Source: a bacterium (lineage in GTDB: Bacteria; Auribacterota; JABMQX01). From it: a stretch of DNA of 53,604 nucleotides. The translations under genes were made by a program, and so were the position numbers. Of this stretch, positions 44,417 through 52,245 are shown piece after piece. Below the pieces are notes generated by a model. The model ran no database searches. It was not told where the DNA came from and worked only from the letters and a program-made list of their open reading frames with translations. The stretch is taken from assembly GCA_030691545.1 (NCBI GenBank), contig JAUYEE010000029.1:1-53604 (forward strand), in the 5' to 3' direction. Each line of letters starts with the position of its first letter. The stretch's first letter is position 1.

Positions 44417-45667
44417 GTGCAAAGGAGCGACCAAAGCCGTTCAGCAAACGCGCATCCTGGATTGGTGCTCGTTGTTCTTGCCATTTTCGCTTTCGCAAGC
44501 AGTGGCTGCGGAGAAGGTGAATCATCCCAGGATAAGAGCGAGGCTCGCGAGAAGGAAGACTTGATTGTCTTCATCGCCAGAGAGAAACCGACTCTCTATC
44601 GCCTGGTCGGGACAAAGCCCCTCCCCTGGGGCACGGCGAGTTTCAACAACCCCGCGTCCATCGTCGCTGACCCGAAGAAGTGGTGCTTCTTCGTCCTCGA
44701 CCGGCCGAGGTACATTTATCAGCCCATCAAGGTCTGGCGCGTCGAGGCAGACGCGAAAGCGTCTGTCATTTTCGAGGGCCAGCGCGGCAAGGACGGAAGG
44801 CCCTTCGCCTGGCTGCTCGGTTTGATGCTTGACAAGGACGGAAAGTTGGTCATTGCCGACGGAACATCGGGCCTGTGGCGCCTGGATAATGACGGCAAGG
44901 TACAACAATTGTTCGAGGGGGCGAGTCCCTTCCGCGAGATGTCGGCTGAGGAGAGGCTTCTGCTCTTCGCCGTGGACAAATGGACGGACGACACCCTCGT
45001 CGTTGCCGACCCGGATAAATATGTCAAGGGCGTCAGCGGCACTGGCGGCTTGTTCCTTTTTGGCCCCGACGGTAAGCGGGAGGTGCTTGCGGCGTTTGGC
45101 GACCGGATGAAGCCTGTGGACGTGGCGGTTCTCCGGCAGGTTGCGAAGTCGCCCGCGCCCGCAGTCGCGAAACGGGGTTTGGGGGACGTCGTCGGTGTGT
45201 ACCGTGCCGGACGTATCACGAAGATATCCAGCGTCTCGTACGAGCGCCAGTCGCAGTCGCCCTACGACGCCGGCTCGCCCCTCTACGGTTTGGGACGGAA
45301 GTGGGAGGAGCAGCCGCAGGATGTCGCTACCTCGCGGCTGAGGGCGCTCTTCGAGGGCGCCAGATGGGAAATCAATCAAGACGGGACATTCCTGTTCAGT
45401 CCGCCCGGTGTTGACCCGCAAAATCGGACGCACCCACTGGCTCTTAAGGGTAGCGCGAACGCAGACGATGGAACGGTTCTCGCCCACGGGCGCTATAGCC
45501 CCCAAGGCAGCTTCGACCTCAAGAGCGCGTCCCTTGACGCCACGATGCAGTCCGCGAGGAAGGGTGAGATGGTCGTGTCCGTGGAAGTGAACGTGTCCGG
45601 GGATGATGAAAGACTGAAAGCCCACTTCGAGCAGGCTCTTCGCATCGAAGCGCCGAATAAGCGGTAG
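44417..45667 (+). CDS. Lipoprotein of unknown function
   Basis: 416 residues from GTG 44417, with AGGAAG just upstream. A leader with VLVVLAIFAFASSGC is a lipoprotein signal with lipidation at C31, followed by a Ser/Glu/Lys linker. The body has beta-propeller-like phrases (ASIVADPKKWCFFVLDRP, LMLDKDGKLVIADGTSGLWRLDNDGKVQQLFEG), like the NHL/SMP-30 type, up to about residue 240, then an unrecognised C-terminal domain of about 150 residues. Lipid anchored, probably in the outer or inner membrane facing the periplasm. Function not recognised. Confidence 0.8.
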   Translation: MQRSDQSRSANAHPGLVLVVLAIFAFASSGCGEGESSQDKSEAREKEDLIVFIAREKPTLYRLVGTKPLPWGTASFNNPASIVADPKKWCFFVLDRPRYIYQPIKVWRVEADAKASVIFEGQRGKDGRPFAWLLGLMLDKDGKLVIADGTSGLWRLDNDGKVQQLFEGASPFREMSAEERLLLFAVDKWTDDTLVVADPDKYVKGVSGTGGLFLFGPDGKREVLAAFGDRMKPVDVAVLRQVAKSPAPAVAKRGLGDVVGVYRAGRITKISSVSYERQSQSPYDAGSPLYGLGRKWEEQPQDVATSRLRALFEGARWEINQDGTFLFSPPGVDPQNRTHPLALKGSANADDGTVLAHGRYSPQGSFDLKSASLDATMQSARKGEMVVSVEVNVSGDDERLKAHFEQALRIEAPNKR

Positions 45668-45729
45668 CCTCCACGGCCAGGGGCTGGGGTGACTCCCCTG
45701 CCTTGCCGAGGACAGATTAGAGTGTCGGC

Positions 45730-45754
45730 GTAGCGCTGGCGTCCTCGCTTGCAT
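45730..45754. repeat. Degenerate copy of the GTAGCGCAGGC palindrome
   Basis: GTAGCGCTGGCGTCCTCGCTTGCAT matches the repeat at 47422-47447 with a few changes. It lies in the 256-bp gap between the lipoprotein and the radical SAM gene. Confidence 0.5.
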
Positions 45755-45923
45755 TGCCCCGCTCTGGCGGGGAGGGATTGGAGATTTCCGGCTTTCGGGC
45801 TTCACCTCCTGCGGCATTTCTGCTATCTTCTCTCTCGTAAAAATTCACGGGCAGCCTCGGGTCTGTGGGTCGCGCAGGCAATAGTCTCCGGCTCACAGCC
45901 CCTGCGGTGGAACTTGTTCAACG

Positions 45924-47369
45924 ATGCCGTCCAAGGGAAAAGTTCTCCTCATCAATCCGAATCGCATGAAACCCCCGGTTACCCCGGTGGCTCTCGATCA
46001 TCTCGACCAATCGCTCCGCGCGGCTGGGTTTCAGGTCGAACTCCTTGACTTAGCGTTTTCCACGGAGGTCGCCGCCGACGTTAGGCGCGCTGTGCGGCGT
46101 CGCCCTCTCCTTGTGGGGATGACCGTCCGCAATGTGGATGATTCTTATTTAGCAAGCATGGACTTCTGCCTGAAGGACACAAAGAGGATTGTCAACCTCG
46201 TGAAATCCGAGACGGATGCTCCCATTGTTCTGGGCGGGGTCGGATATTCCATTTTCCCGGTTGCAGCCGCGAAGTACTGCGGCGTGGACATGGCTATCCA
46301 GGGCGAGGGCGAGATTCCCTTCGTTCTTCTGGCAGAAAGAATCCGAAACCGCGAGAACTGGGGCGGTCTCCCGGGGCTGGTGTATCGCTGCGACGGACTG
46401 TACGTGGCGAATCCGCCTTACCGGCACGATCTCTCGAAGACGTCTCTGTGGGAAAGGCGGCTCGTTGACAACCGCCGCTATCTTCGCGAAGGCGGAATGG
46501 TCGGTTTTGAGACGAAAAGAGGGTGCTTGGGGAGTTGCACGTATTGTGCCGACCCCGTCGCCAGGGGAAGAACCGTCGTCGTCAAACCGCCGAAGGACAT
46601 TGTCCGCGAACTGAAAGGATTGCTTGCCGAAGGAATAGACCATTTCCACACCTGCGATAGCGAGTTCAATATGCCGGCATGGCATGCGGAAGAGGTCTGC
46701 CGCGAGATGATTCGGGCAGGGATATCGAATAGGGCGCGCTGGTACGCCTATGCTGTCCCGGTCCCCTTCCCAGAAAACCTCGCCCGGCTGATGAAGAAAG
46801 CGGGTTGCGTGGGAATTGATTTCGGCGTGGACCACGTGGACCCGCGGATTCTCCGGACCCTCGGTCGAGTCCACACGGAATCGGATGTCCTGAACACGGC
46901 CCGCCTCTGCCACAAGTATGGCTTTCCCTTCATGTTCGACCTGATTATTGGGGCGCCCGGAGAGGACAGGGCGACGGTTCGCGAGGTGATTGAGGCGATG
47001 AAACGGGCAAACCCATCTCGCGTAGGCCTGAGCATCGGGGTCAGAGTCTATCCGCGCACTGCTTTTGTCCGGCACATCATGGGGGAGGGAATCACGCCGT
47101 CCAATCCGAATCTCAGGGGAGCCGTGGAGGACAATCCCGACCTCTTGAAGCCGATTTTCTACCTCTCCGCGAAACTCGGCGAGAAGCCGCAAGAATACAT
47201 TCGCGAACTGGTCGCCGGCGACCCCCGGTTTCTCATCGGCGAGACCGGCGACGCGGCGGAAAACTACAACTACAACGACAACTCCGCCCTGGTTCAAGCA
47301 ATAAAAGCTGGCTACCGTGGCGCCTTCTGGGACATCATGCGGAGGGTCGAGGAAGGCATCGCCCCTTGA
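45924..47369 (+). CDS. B12-binding-domain radical SAM protein
   Basis: 481 residues. The N-terminal 140 residues look like a cobalamin-binding Rossmann domain (KVLLINPNR, LDHLDQSLRAAGFQVELLDL, VLGGVGYSIFPVAAAKYCGVDMAIQGEGE), though without the DxHxxG motif, as in many radical SAM members. The core carries CLGSCTYC with C201, C205 and C208 binding the [4Fe-4S]-SAM cluster, then a long TIM-barrel with GVDHVDPRILRTLGR and FDLIIGAPGED. Family members methylate or rearrange unreactive carbons in lipids, hopanoids or natural products. The substrate is unknown; the neighbouring G1P dehydrogenase homologue hints at lipid chemistry. Weak Shine-Dalgarno before ATG. Confidence 0.87.
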   Translation: MPSKGKVLLINPNRMKPPVTPVALDHLDQSLRAAGFQVELLDLAFSTEVAADVRRAVRRRPLLVGMTVRNVDDSYLASMDFCLKDTKRIVNLVKSETDAPIVLGGVGYSIFPVAAAKYCGVDMAIQGEGEIPFVLLAERIRNRENWGGLPGLVYRCDGLYVANPPYRHDLSKTSLWERRLVDNRRYLREGGMVGFETKRGCLGSCTYCADPVARGRTVVVKPPKDIVRELKGLLAEGIDHFHTCDSEFNMPAWHAEEVCREMIRAGISNRARWYAYAVPVPFPENLARLMKKAGCVGIDFGVDHVDPRILRTLGRVHTESDVLNTARLCHKYGFPFMFDLIIGAPGEDRATVREVIEAMKRANPSRVGLSIGVRVYPRTAFVRHIMGEGITPSNPNLRGAVEDNPDLLKPIFYLSAKLGEKPQEYIRELVAGDPRFLIGETGDAAENYNYNDNSALVQAIKAGYRGAFWDIMRRVEEGIAP

Positions 47370-47378
47370 CGTCCCCAC

Positions 47379-47447
47379 GTAGCGCAGGCCCGCCCTGCGG
47401 GCCTGCAATAACGGCTCCCTTGTAGCGCAGGCGTCCCCGCCTGCAAT
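47379..47447. repeat. Two GTAGCGCAGGC palindromic units
   Basis: Unit 1 (47379-47409) and unit 2 (47422-47447) both begin GTAGCGCAGGC and end GCCTGCAAT; each folds as GCAGGC.../...GCCTGC. They fill the gap between the radical SAM gene and the G1P dehydrogenase homologue. Related text is at 45730 and near 23210. Confidence 0.75.
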
Positions 47448-47490
47448 CCGACTTGTTTGAAGAAAGACTGACTTACCCGGAAAGGAGAAG

Positions 47491-48861
47491 ATGCGCGAAA
47501 TGATTATGCCCGATGAACTGTTAGGGGCTTCTTTTCAATGTGAGTGCGGCAGGACGCATACCGTTCCCGTGAGAAAAATCGTGCTGGAAGAAGGCGCTTA
47601 TTTACGCCTGCCAGAGGTTCTCGAAGAACTCTCCCTTCCCCGGGAGCTATGTCTCATCGCGGACGACAACACGTACGGTGTTCTCGGAAGCCGTTTACTC
47701 CGACTCCTTTCCGGCAAAGACTATCGGGTGCGGGAGGTCGTCCTGCCTTCGCCGCCAGGTGGAACGGTGAAAGCAGACCAGCCGACCACAGACAAACTCC
47801 AGTCGGAACTCCCGTCGGTCCCCCTGCTGGTCGCTATCGGGTCCGGTACGATAAACGACTTGACGAAGCTTGCCGCCTTCCGGCGGAACATCCCCTACGT
47901 GGTCGTTTGCACGGCTCCCTCCATGAACGGCTACACCTCCTCCATCGTCGCCCTCACCACCGAAGGATTGAAAACCACCTCTGAAGCTCGCCCACCAGTC
48001 GCGGTCGTCGCGGACCTCGATGTTCTTGTCGAGGCGCCTATGGAAATGATCACCGCGGGCCTGGGCGATATTGTCTCGAAGCCAGTCAGCACCGCCGACT
48101 GGAAACTCGCTCAGATTGTGTCCGGCGAGTACTTCTGTTCTCGGCCGATTGAACTGGTCACTCGCTTTGAACCGCTGTTCATGGGAAACCCGCAAGGGAT
48201 TCAGCGGCGTCAGCCCGAGGCGATTCGCGCCTTGACCGAAGCGCTGCTCTACTCCGGAATCTCGATGGTGATCGCAGGGAGCTCCTCTCCGGCTTCGGGC
48301 GGCGAGCATCTCATCTCCCACACCCTCGACATGCAGGCGGACCTCGCCGGGCGAAAGCACGACCTCCACGGACGGCAGGTCGGCGTCACAACCCTTTTCG
48401 CGGCGGCGCTGTACGAGCGAGTTCTGAGAGAGGATGTACCGTCTTTTGATCTGGACGCGATTGTCGGCCGAGCGACGGGAAGTCGGCAGCTGGATGACAG
48501 CCTCGATAGCTACTGGGGGCGGCTGGCGGAGGTTGTCCGCAAGGAACTATCGTTCAAGGCTTCGGGGCGGGAGGAATCGCGGAACCGCCTCGCGACTATC
48601 AGGGAACAGTGGGGTCGCATCGCCGCCGAAATTCGGGGTTTCTTAAGGCCCTGGTCTCAGATTCGGGACGTGCTCCGGCAAGCCGGCGCCGCGACACAGA
48701 TACGCGACATTGGTGTGTCGGTCGAGCAGTTCCGCGAGGCTGTTCTTCATGCCCGCGAGATGCGCCGGCGTTACACCGTTCTTGACCTATCACACGAGTT
48801 CCGCTTGCTCGAGAAGCACGTTGACGGGATTCTCGGAGAGACCGGCCTTGCTGCCGAATAG
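47491..48861 (+). CDS. sn-glycerol-1-phosphate dehydrogenase homologue (AraM/EgsA-like)
   Basis: 456 residues. The family makes glycerol-1-phosphate from dihydroxyacetone phosphate with NAD(P)H and belongs to the iron/zinc alcohol dehydrogenase-like fold. Seen: LVAIGSGTINDLTKLAA (nucleotide loop), CTAPSMNGYTSSIVAL, GLGDIVSKPVSTADW (metal Asp), SGGEHLISHTLDM and HDLHGRQVGV with metal-binding His residues. The length fits bacterial AraM-type proteins, longer than archaeal EgsA. AAAGGAG sits close to ATG 47491; ATG 47500 is an alternative. In bacteria such enzymes are unusual because G1P is the archaeal lipid stereoisomer. The C-terminal 100 residues are helical and less conserved. Confidence 0.88.
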   Translation: MREMIMPDELLGASFQCECGRTHTVPVRKIVLEEGAYLRLPEVLEELSLPRELCLIADDNTYGVLGSRLLRLLSGKDYRVREVVLPSPPGGTVKADQPTTDKLQSELPSVPLLVAIGSGTINDLTKLAAFRRNIPYVVVCTAPSMNGYTSSIVALTTEGLKTTSEARPPVAVVADLDVLVEAPMEMITAGLGDIVSKPVSTADWKLAQIVSGEYFCSRPIELVTRFEPLFMGNPQGIQRRQPEAIRALTEALLYSGISMVIAGSSSPASGGEHLISHTLDMQADLAGRKHDLHGRQVGVTTLFAAALYERVLREDVPSFDLDAIVGRATGSRQLDDSLDSYWGRLAEVVRKELSFKASGREESRNRLATIREQWGRIAAEIRGFLRPWSQIRDVLRQAGAATQIRDIGVSVEQFREAVLHAREMRRRYTVLDLSHEFRLLEKHVDGILGETGLAAE

Positions 48862-48919
48862 CGCGGGTTCGGTAGAGAACAAAGCTTCCTGGGGAATTCG
48901 GCTCGACGGGCGTGAGGTG

Positions 48920-49246
48920 TCACTCGAGCACAAACGCCTTCCCGCACCCCCCGCACCGCACTTCGTCTCCCTTTCGAGCCGTGTCGGAGAGATACACCGG
49001 CTGATAGCACCGGGGGCATTTTGCTCGACGGGTGAGACCCGCCTTTGCCCTCCGGGCTGCCGTCTCCGCGCGAAGGCGCTCGCGCTCGAGGTTCACAAGC
49101 TCCTGTAATTTCCCTTGATGGAGAACGTCGTCGTAAGCCCGAATCTCGTCCGTCCGAATACTCCACGACGCAACCCGGTCCGGGCTACAGGAGGCGGCTG
49201 CGAGCATAAGAACGGTAATGGCAATCAGCGCTCTAATTTTTCTCAT
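48920..49246 (-). CDS. Small zinc-ribbon lipoprotein
   Basis: 108 residues; AAGGAGC lies seven bases before the ATG. The leader RKIRALIAITVLMLAAASC is a lipoprotein signal with lipidation at C20. A charged helical stretch (about 45-75, rich in Glu/Arg: LVNLERERLRAETAARRAKAG) follows, then CPRC and CGGC spaced 20 residues apart, a zinc-ribbon-like knuckle that would lie outside the cytoplasm. No named family recognised. The gene is convergent with the G1P dehydrogenase homologue, 58 bp apart. Confidence 0.75.
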   Translation of the reverse strand: MRKIRALIAITVLMLAAASCSPDRVASWSIRTDEIRAYDDVLHQGKLQELVNLERERLRAETAARRAKAGLTRRAKCPRCYQPVYLSDTARKGDEVRCGGCGKAFVLE

Positions 49247-49380
49247 CTTGCGTGCTCCTTCATCCGCAAGAAGTCTATCGGAGGAGTCCTATTCCGTCAA
49301 CGTTCTGCGAGGGTCCCACGGAAGGAGACTGCACGGTCGCCCCTTCAGGGAGGTTTCGCTTCTTTCCGACACAAAAGGAA

Positions 49381-49409
49381 TTGAAGCCCGGCGTCGGCTG
49401 TGGTATAGA
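49381..49409 (+). promoter_or_regulatory. Candidate promoter of the SurA/PpiD-like gene
   Basis: TTGAAG at 49381-49386 and TATAGA at 49404-49409 with a 17-base spacer; leader of about 160 nt that includes the ACAGGATA repeat. Confidence 0.45.
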
Positions 49410-49501
49410 GGAGTAGTTCAATCTCTGGCAAGGGAGCCGGCAGGACGCCGCGCGATTGCGGATCGCGGATTGGAGTTCCGACAGAACGGTGAGGATGACT
49501 C

Positions 49502-49522
49502 TGTGTATCCTGTTATCCTGTC
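49502..49522. repeat. ACAGGATA-type repeat copy
   Basis: The 21 bases TGTGTATCCTGTTATCCTGT plus C are the exact reverse complement of 28122-28142. TGTCCTGTC follows as a partial further unit. Confidence 0.75.
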
Positions 49523-49576
49523 CGCTCTTGTCCTGTCGGCTTTTCAAATCGAATCGTTCATGTGAGGTGATTTGCA

Positions 49577-51910
49577 ATGAGCTTGATGCGAGGAATGCGC
49601 AAGAACATCAAAGGCATATACTGGGTCGTCACCGTAATGGTGGTGGCCTCGTTCGTGCTTTGGGGAACCAGGAGCGGTTTCGAGGCGGGTCTAAGATACG
49701 CCGGAAGAGTCTTCGGCAAGAAGGTGTCGGTCAAGGAGTTCAGCCGCCAGTACCGGGCTGCGCATCAACTTGCCCAGCAACTGGAAGCCCAGGGCAGGGG
49801 CACCCTCACGCCTGAGGATATTGATAATCTTGCATGGCAGCGGGTGATTGAGCTGCGCGAGGCAGATCGCGTCGGAATCACCATTCCCAAACGAGAAGTC
49901 GAGGAGCGCATCAGCCTCATGTTCTCCCCGGGCGGCACGTTTGACGAATCCCTGTACCGCGATTTTCTTTACGCTCGCAATCTTCGAGAAGACGATTACG
50001 TGGCGTCCCTGCGCGACGACATGAAAATCGGGGAACTCGAGCGCCTTGTCCGCGGCTCGGTCGTCGTGAGTCCCTATGAAGCAAGGGAGAAGTTCGACTA
50101 CGAAAACGAGCAGCGGAAGATTAGCTTCCACATGGTGGAGTTTGCCCCTCTCTTGCCTGCATTCGAGGTCACCGACGCTGGCGAGGCGTACTACCAGTCT
50201 CACAGAGGGGAGTTCCGGGAGCCAGAAAAGGTCGCCGTTCAGTATGTGATGGTTGAGACGGCGCCTCTCGCAGAAGGATTGACCCTCACGGAAGAAGAAC
50301 TGAAAGAGGACTACGAGAAAAACAAAGAAACTTACAAGGCCGCCGATGGGAACGCGGCTCCATTCGAGGACGTCCGCCCCCAGATCGAACGACTGTTGAA
50401 GGAACAGAGAGCCGACCAAATGGCCCGCCAAAAAGCGGAGGAGCTTTTCACTTTCTCCGACCCCGCCCAGATGAAGCCTGTCGCTCAGGCGAATGGGCTG
50501 GTTTTTCGTGAAACTGGGTTGATTCCCGAGGAGGGCGAGGTTGCGGAGGACATCGCCCGCGAGTCGGAGTTCCACAAGGCCGTCTTCAACACCGGGATCG
50601 GCGAGGTCAGCGGCATCATCAAAACCAGCAGCGGCTATTGCGTCCTCAGTCCCCTGCGCATGGTCCCGGAACGAATTCCTTCCTTCGAGGAAGTCCGGGA
50701 AAAGGCCGCCGAGAAGCAGCGAGCGCAACAACTGAAAGAGGCGGCGACTCGAGCGGGCGTTCCTCCTGAAGACGTGGAGAGCTTCGTCCAGGAGCATTCG
50801 GTTGTTCCGCCCGACATTGACGTCACGGAAGCCGACGCGCGGCGGTATTACGAGAGCCGCCAGACCGAATTCCTCAAGCCCAAGAGGACCAAGGTGCAGT
50901 ACCTTGTCGTCGAGAAAAAGCCTTTTGAAAGTGAGGTCAAAGTCACGGAGAGGGAGATAAAAACCGAGTACGAGAAGAACGACTGGAAATACAAAGACAA
51001 GGATGCGAAGCTGAAACCTCTTGACGAGGTCAGGAGCGACATCGAAAAGGCCTTGAAGGAACAAAAGGTGGACAAGAAGGCCAGAGAGCTCGCCGATGAG
51101 GTTTTCGTTGTCTCGCGCCCCCAGAGGTTGAAAGAGTATGGCGAGAAAGACGGTCTGGAACTCCGCGAAAGTCGCCTTTTTGCCCAGGGCGAGGTGATTG
51201 ACGACTACGTGGGTGAATCACCTATTTTTGCCAGCTATGCCTTCCAGACAGGCCTTGGCGAGATTAGCCCGATGTTCCGCATTGATAAAGGGTATGGCAT
51301 CCTCTCGCCTGTTCAGGTTGTCGAGGAGCGGATTGCGGATTTCGAGGAAGTCGCGGAGGAGGCCGCTGAAAAAGCGAAAACGTTCAAGGCCGAAATGCTC
51401 GCCAGTCGCGTTGCGCGCGAGGTTCGCACCCAGCTCAACGAGAAAATGACCCCGGCGAAGATGGATTTTCAGACCGCCTGCAAGGAACTCGGACTGGAGA
51501 TCAAGGAGAGCGGTTATTTCAAACGCGACGACCAGACCGTTGAGGGCGTCGGGTCCGTACCTGGACTGGCCGCTGCTGCGTTCAGAAGCGAGGTGGGCAC
51601 GGTGAACTTCCCCAGGAGGTCAGACAAGGGCTATTTCTCCTTCGCCGTCACGGAGATTAAGAAGCCCACGGACGAAGAGTTCGCTAAGGAAAAGGACAAA
51701 TACTACGACCAACTCCTTCGGGAGAAGGGGTTCGAGGCTTCTCGGGAATGGCTTACCGCCCTGATGGAAGAGGCCAGCGTGAGGAAGAATTACGGTCGCC
51801 CGGCCGCCGAGAAACCTTCCGCAGCCGCGCCTGCGAAAGGCGCACAGCCCCGTACATCGCCCGGGGCTCGTCCCGGCAGCACCCCATCCCCGGGGCGCCC
51901 ACAGCAATAG
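49577..51910 (+). CDS. SurA/PpiD-like periplasmic chaperone with internal duplication
   Basis: 777 residues; GAGGTG precedes the ATG. An N-terminal membrane anchor (IYWVVTVMVVASFVLWG) and a SurA N-like helical domain (VSVKEFSRQYRAAHQLAQ...READRVGITIPKREVEERI) resemble PpiD. Two copies of a roughly 180-residue unit follow (about residues 194-373 and 413-592), each running from VTxAxAxxYYxS through VQYxxVE, a charged helix, to FxxGxGEVSxxxxTxxGYxxLSP...ERIxxFEEV. A third partial unit lies near 655-700. The GGDLG block of parvulin PPIase domains is not visible, so it may be a chaperone and not an isomerase. The tail is Pro/Ala/Ser-rich and low complexity. It would help fold exported proteins. 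Confidence 0.82.
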   Translation: MSLMRGMRKNIKGIYWVVTVMVVASFVLWGTRSGFEAGLRYAGRVFGKKVSVKEFSRQYRAAHQLAQQLEAQGRGTLTPEDIDNLAWQRVIELREADRVGITIPKREVEERISLMFSPGGTFDESLYRDFLYARNLREDDYVASLRDDMKIGELERLVRGSVVVSPYEAREKFDYENEQRKISFHMVEFAPLLPAFEVTDAGEAYYQSHRGEFREPEKVAVQYVMVETAPLAEGLTLTEEELKEDYEKNKETYKAADGNAAPFEDVRPQIERLLKEQRADQMARQKAEELFTFSDPAQMKPVAQANGLVFRETGLIPEEGEVAEDIARESEFHKAVFNTGIGEVSGIIKTSSGYCVLSPLRMVPERIPSFEEVREKAAEKQRAQQLKEAATRAGVPPEDVESFVQEHSVVPPDIDVTEADARRYYESRQTEFLKPKRTKVQYLVVEKKPFESEVKVTEREIKTEYEKNDWKYKDKDAKLKPLDEVRSDIEKALKEQKVDKKARELADEVFVVSRPQRLKEYGEKDGLELRESRLFAQGEVIDDYVGESPIFASYAFQTGLGEISPMFRIDKGYGILSPVQVVEERIADFEEVAEEAAEKAKTFKAEMLASRVAREVRTQLNEKMTPAKMDFQTACKELGLEIKESGYFKRDDQTVEGVGSVPGLAAAAFRSEVGTVNFPRRSDKGYFSFAVTEIKKPTDEEFAKEKDKYYDQLLREKGFEASREWLTALMEEASVRKNYGRPAAEKPSAAAPAKGAQPRTSPGARPGSTPSPGRPQQ

Positions 51911-52245
51911 GCTTGCATCCCGAGTCCGGAGGAATGCGGGGTGGTGGTTCGATGAGAACGGGCCCGGAACCGATTGCGGGCAATAGAGCAACAGGATTCA
52001 CCACGAAGAGCGCGCCTGCCCGCGCTCGCGCACAGGCGTCTGACCCGGGCCAGTGGACCTTGCGCGCTTCGGGCGCGCGTCGGCCCGAGCGGCCAGGGAA
52101 GGACACGAAAGGTCGAAAAGGCATCAGCCAGGCGCCATTTTTTGCAAGTTTTCGGCGACCGCGGTGAATCCGACCGTCCCGTATTACGTCAATATTCTTG
52201 CGATTCAGACCGGACCCTCGTTCCCAACATGAAAGGATATGCGCC
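51911..52245. other. Intergenic region without a supported gene
   Basis: 335 bp between the chaperone and the NHL gene. G+C-rich text with small palindromes (GCGCGCTTCGGGCGCGC-like near 52060) and AACAGGATTCACCACGAAG at about 51990, reminiscent of the ACAGGATA family. No promoter of good quality was found. Confidence 0.45.

Larger units (their letters stand above)
49247..49576. other. Divergent intergenic region with promoter and repeat
   Basis: 330 bp between the zinc-ribbon lipoprotein and the chaperone gene. It contains a candidate rightward promoter (49381-49409) and an ACAGGATA repeat copy (49502-49522). No gene seen. Confidence 0.55.

Noticed and set aside
49691..51064. 457-codon minus-strand frame opposite the chaperone gene
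   Set aside because: Shadow frame with unlikely composition; the plus-strand gene has a clear start and repeats.
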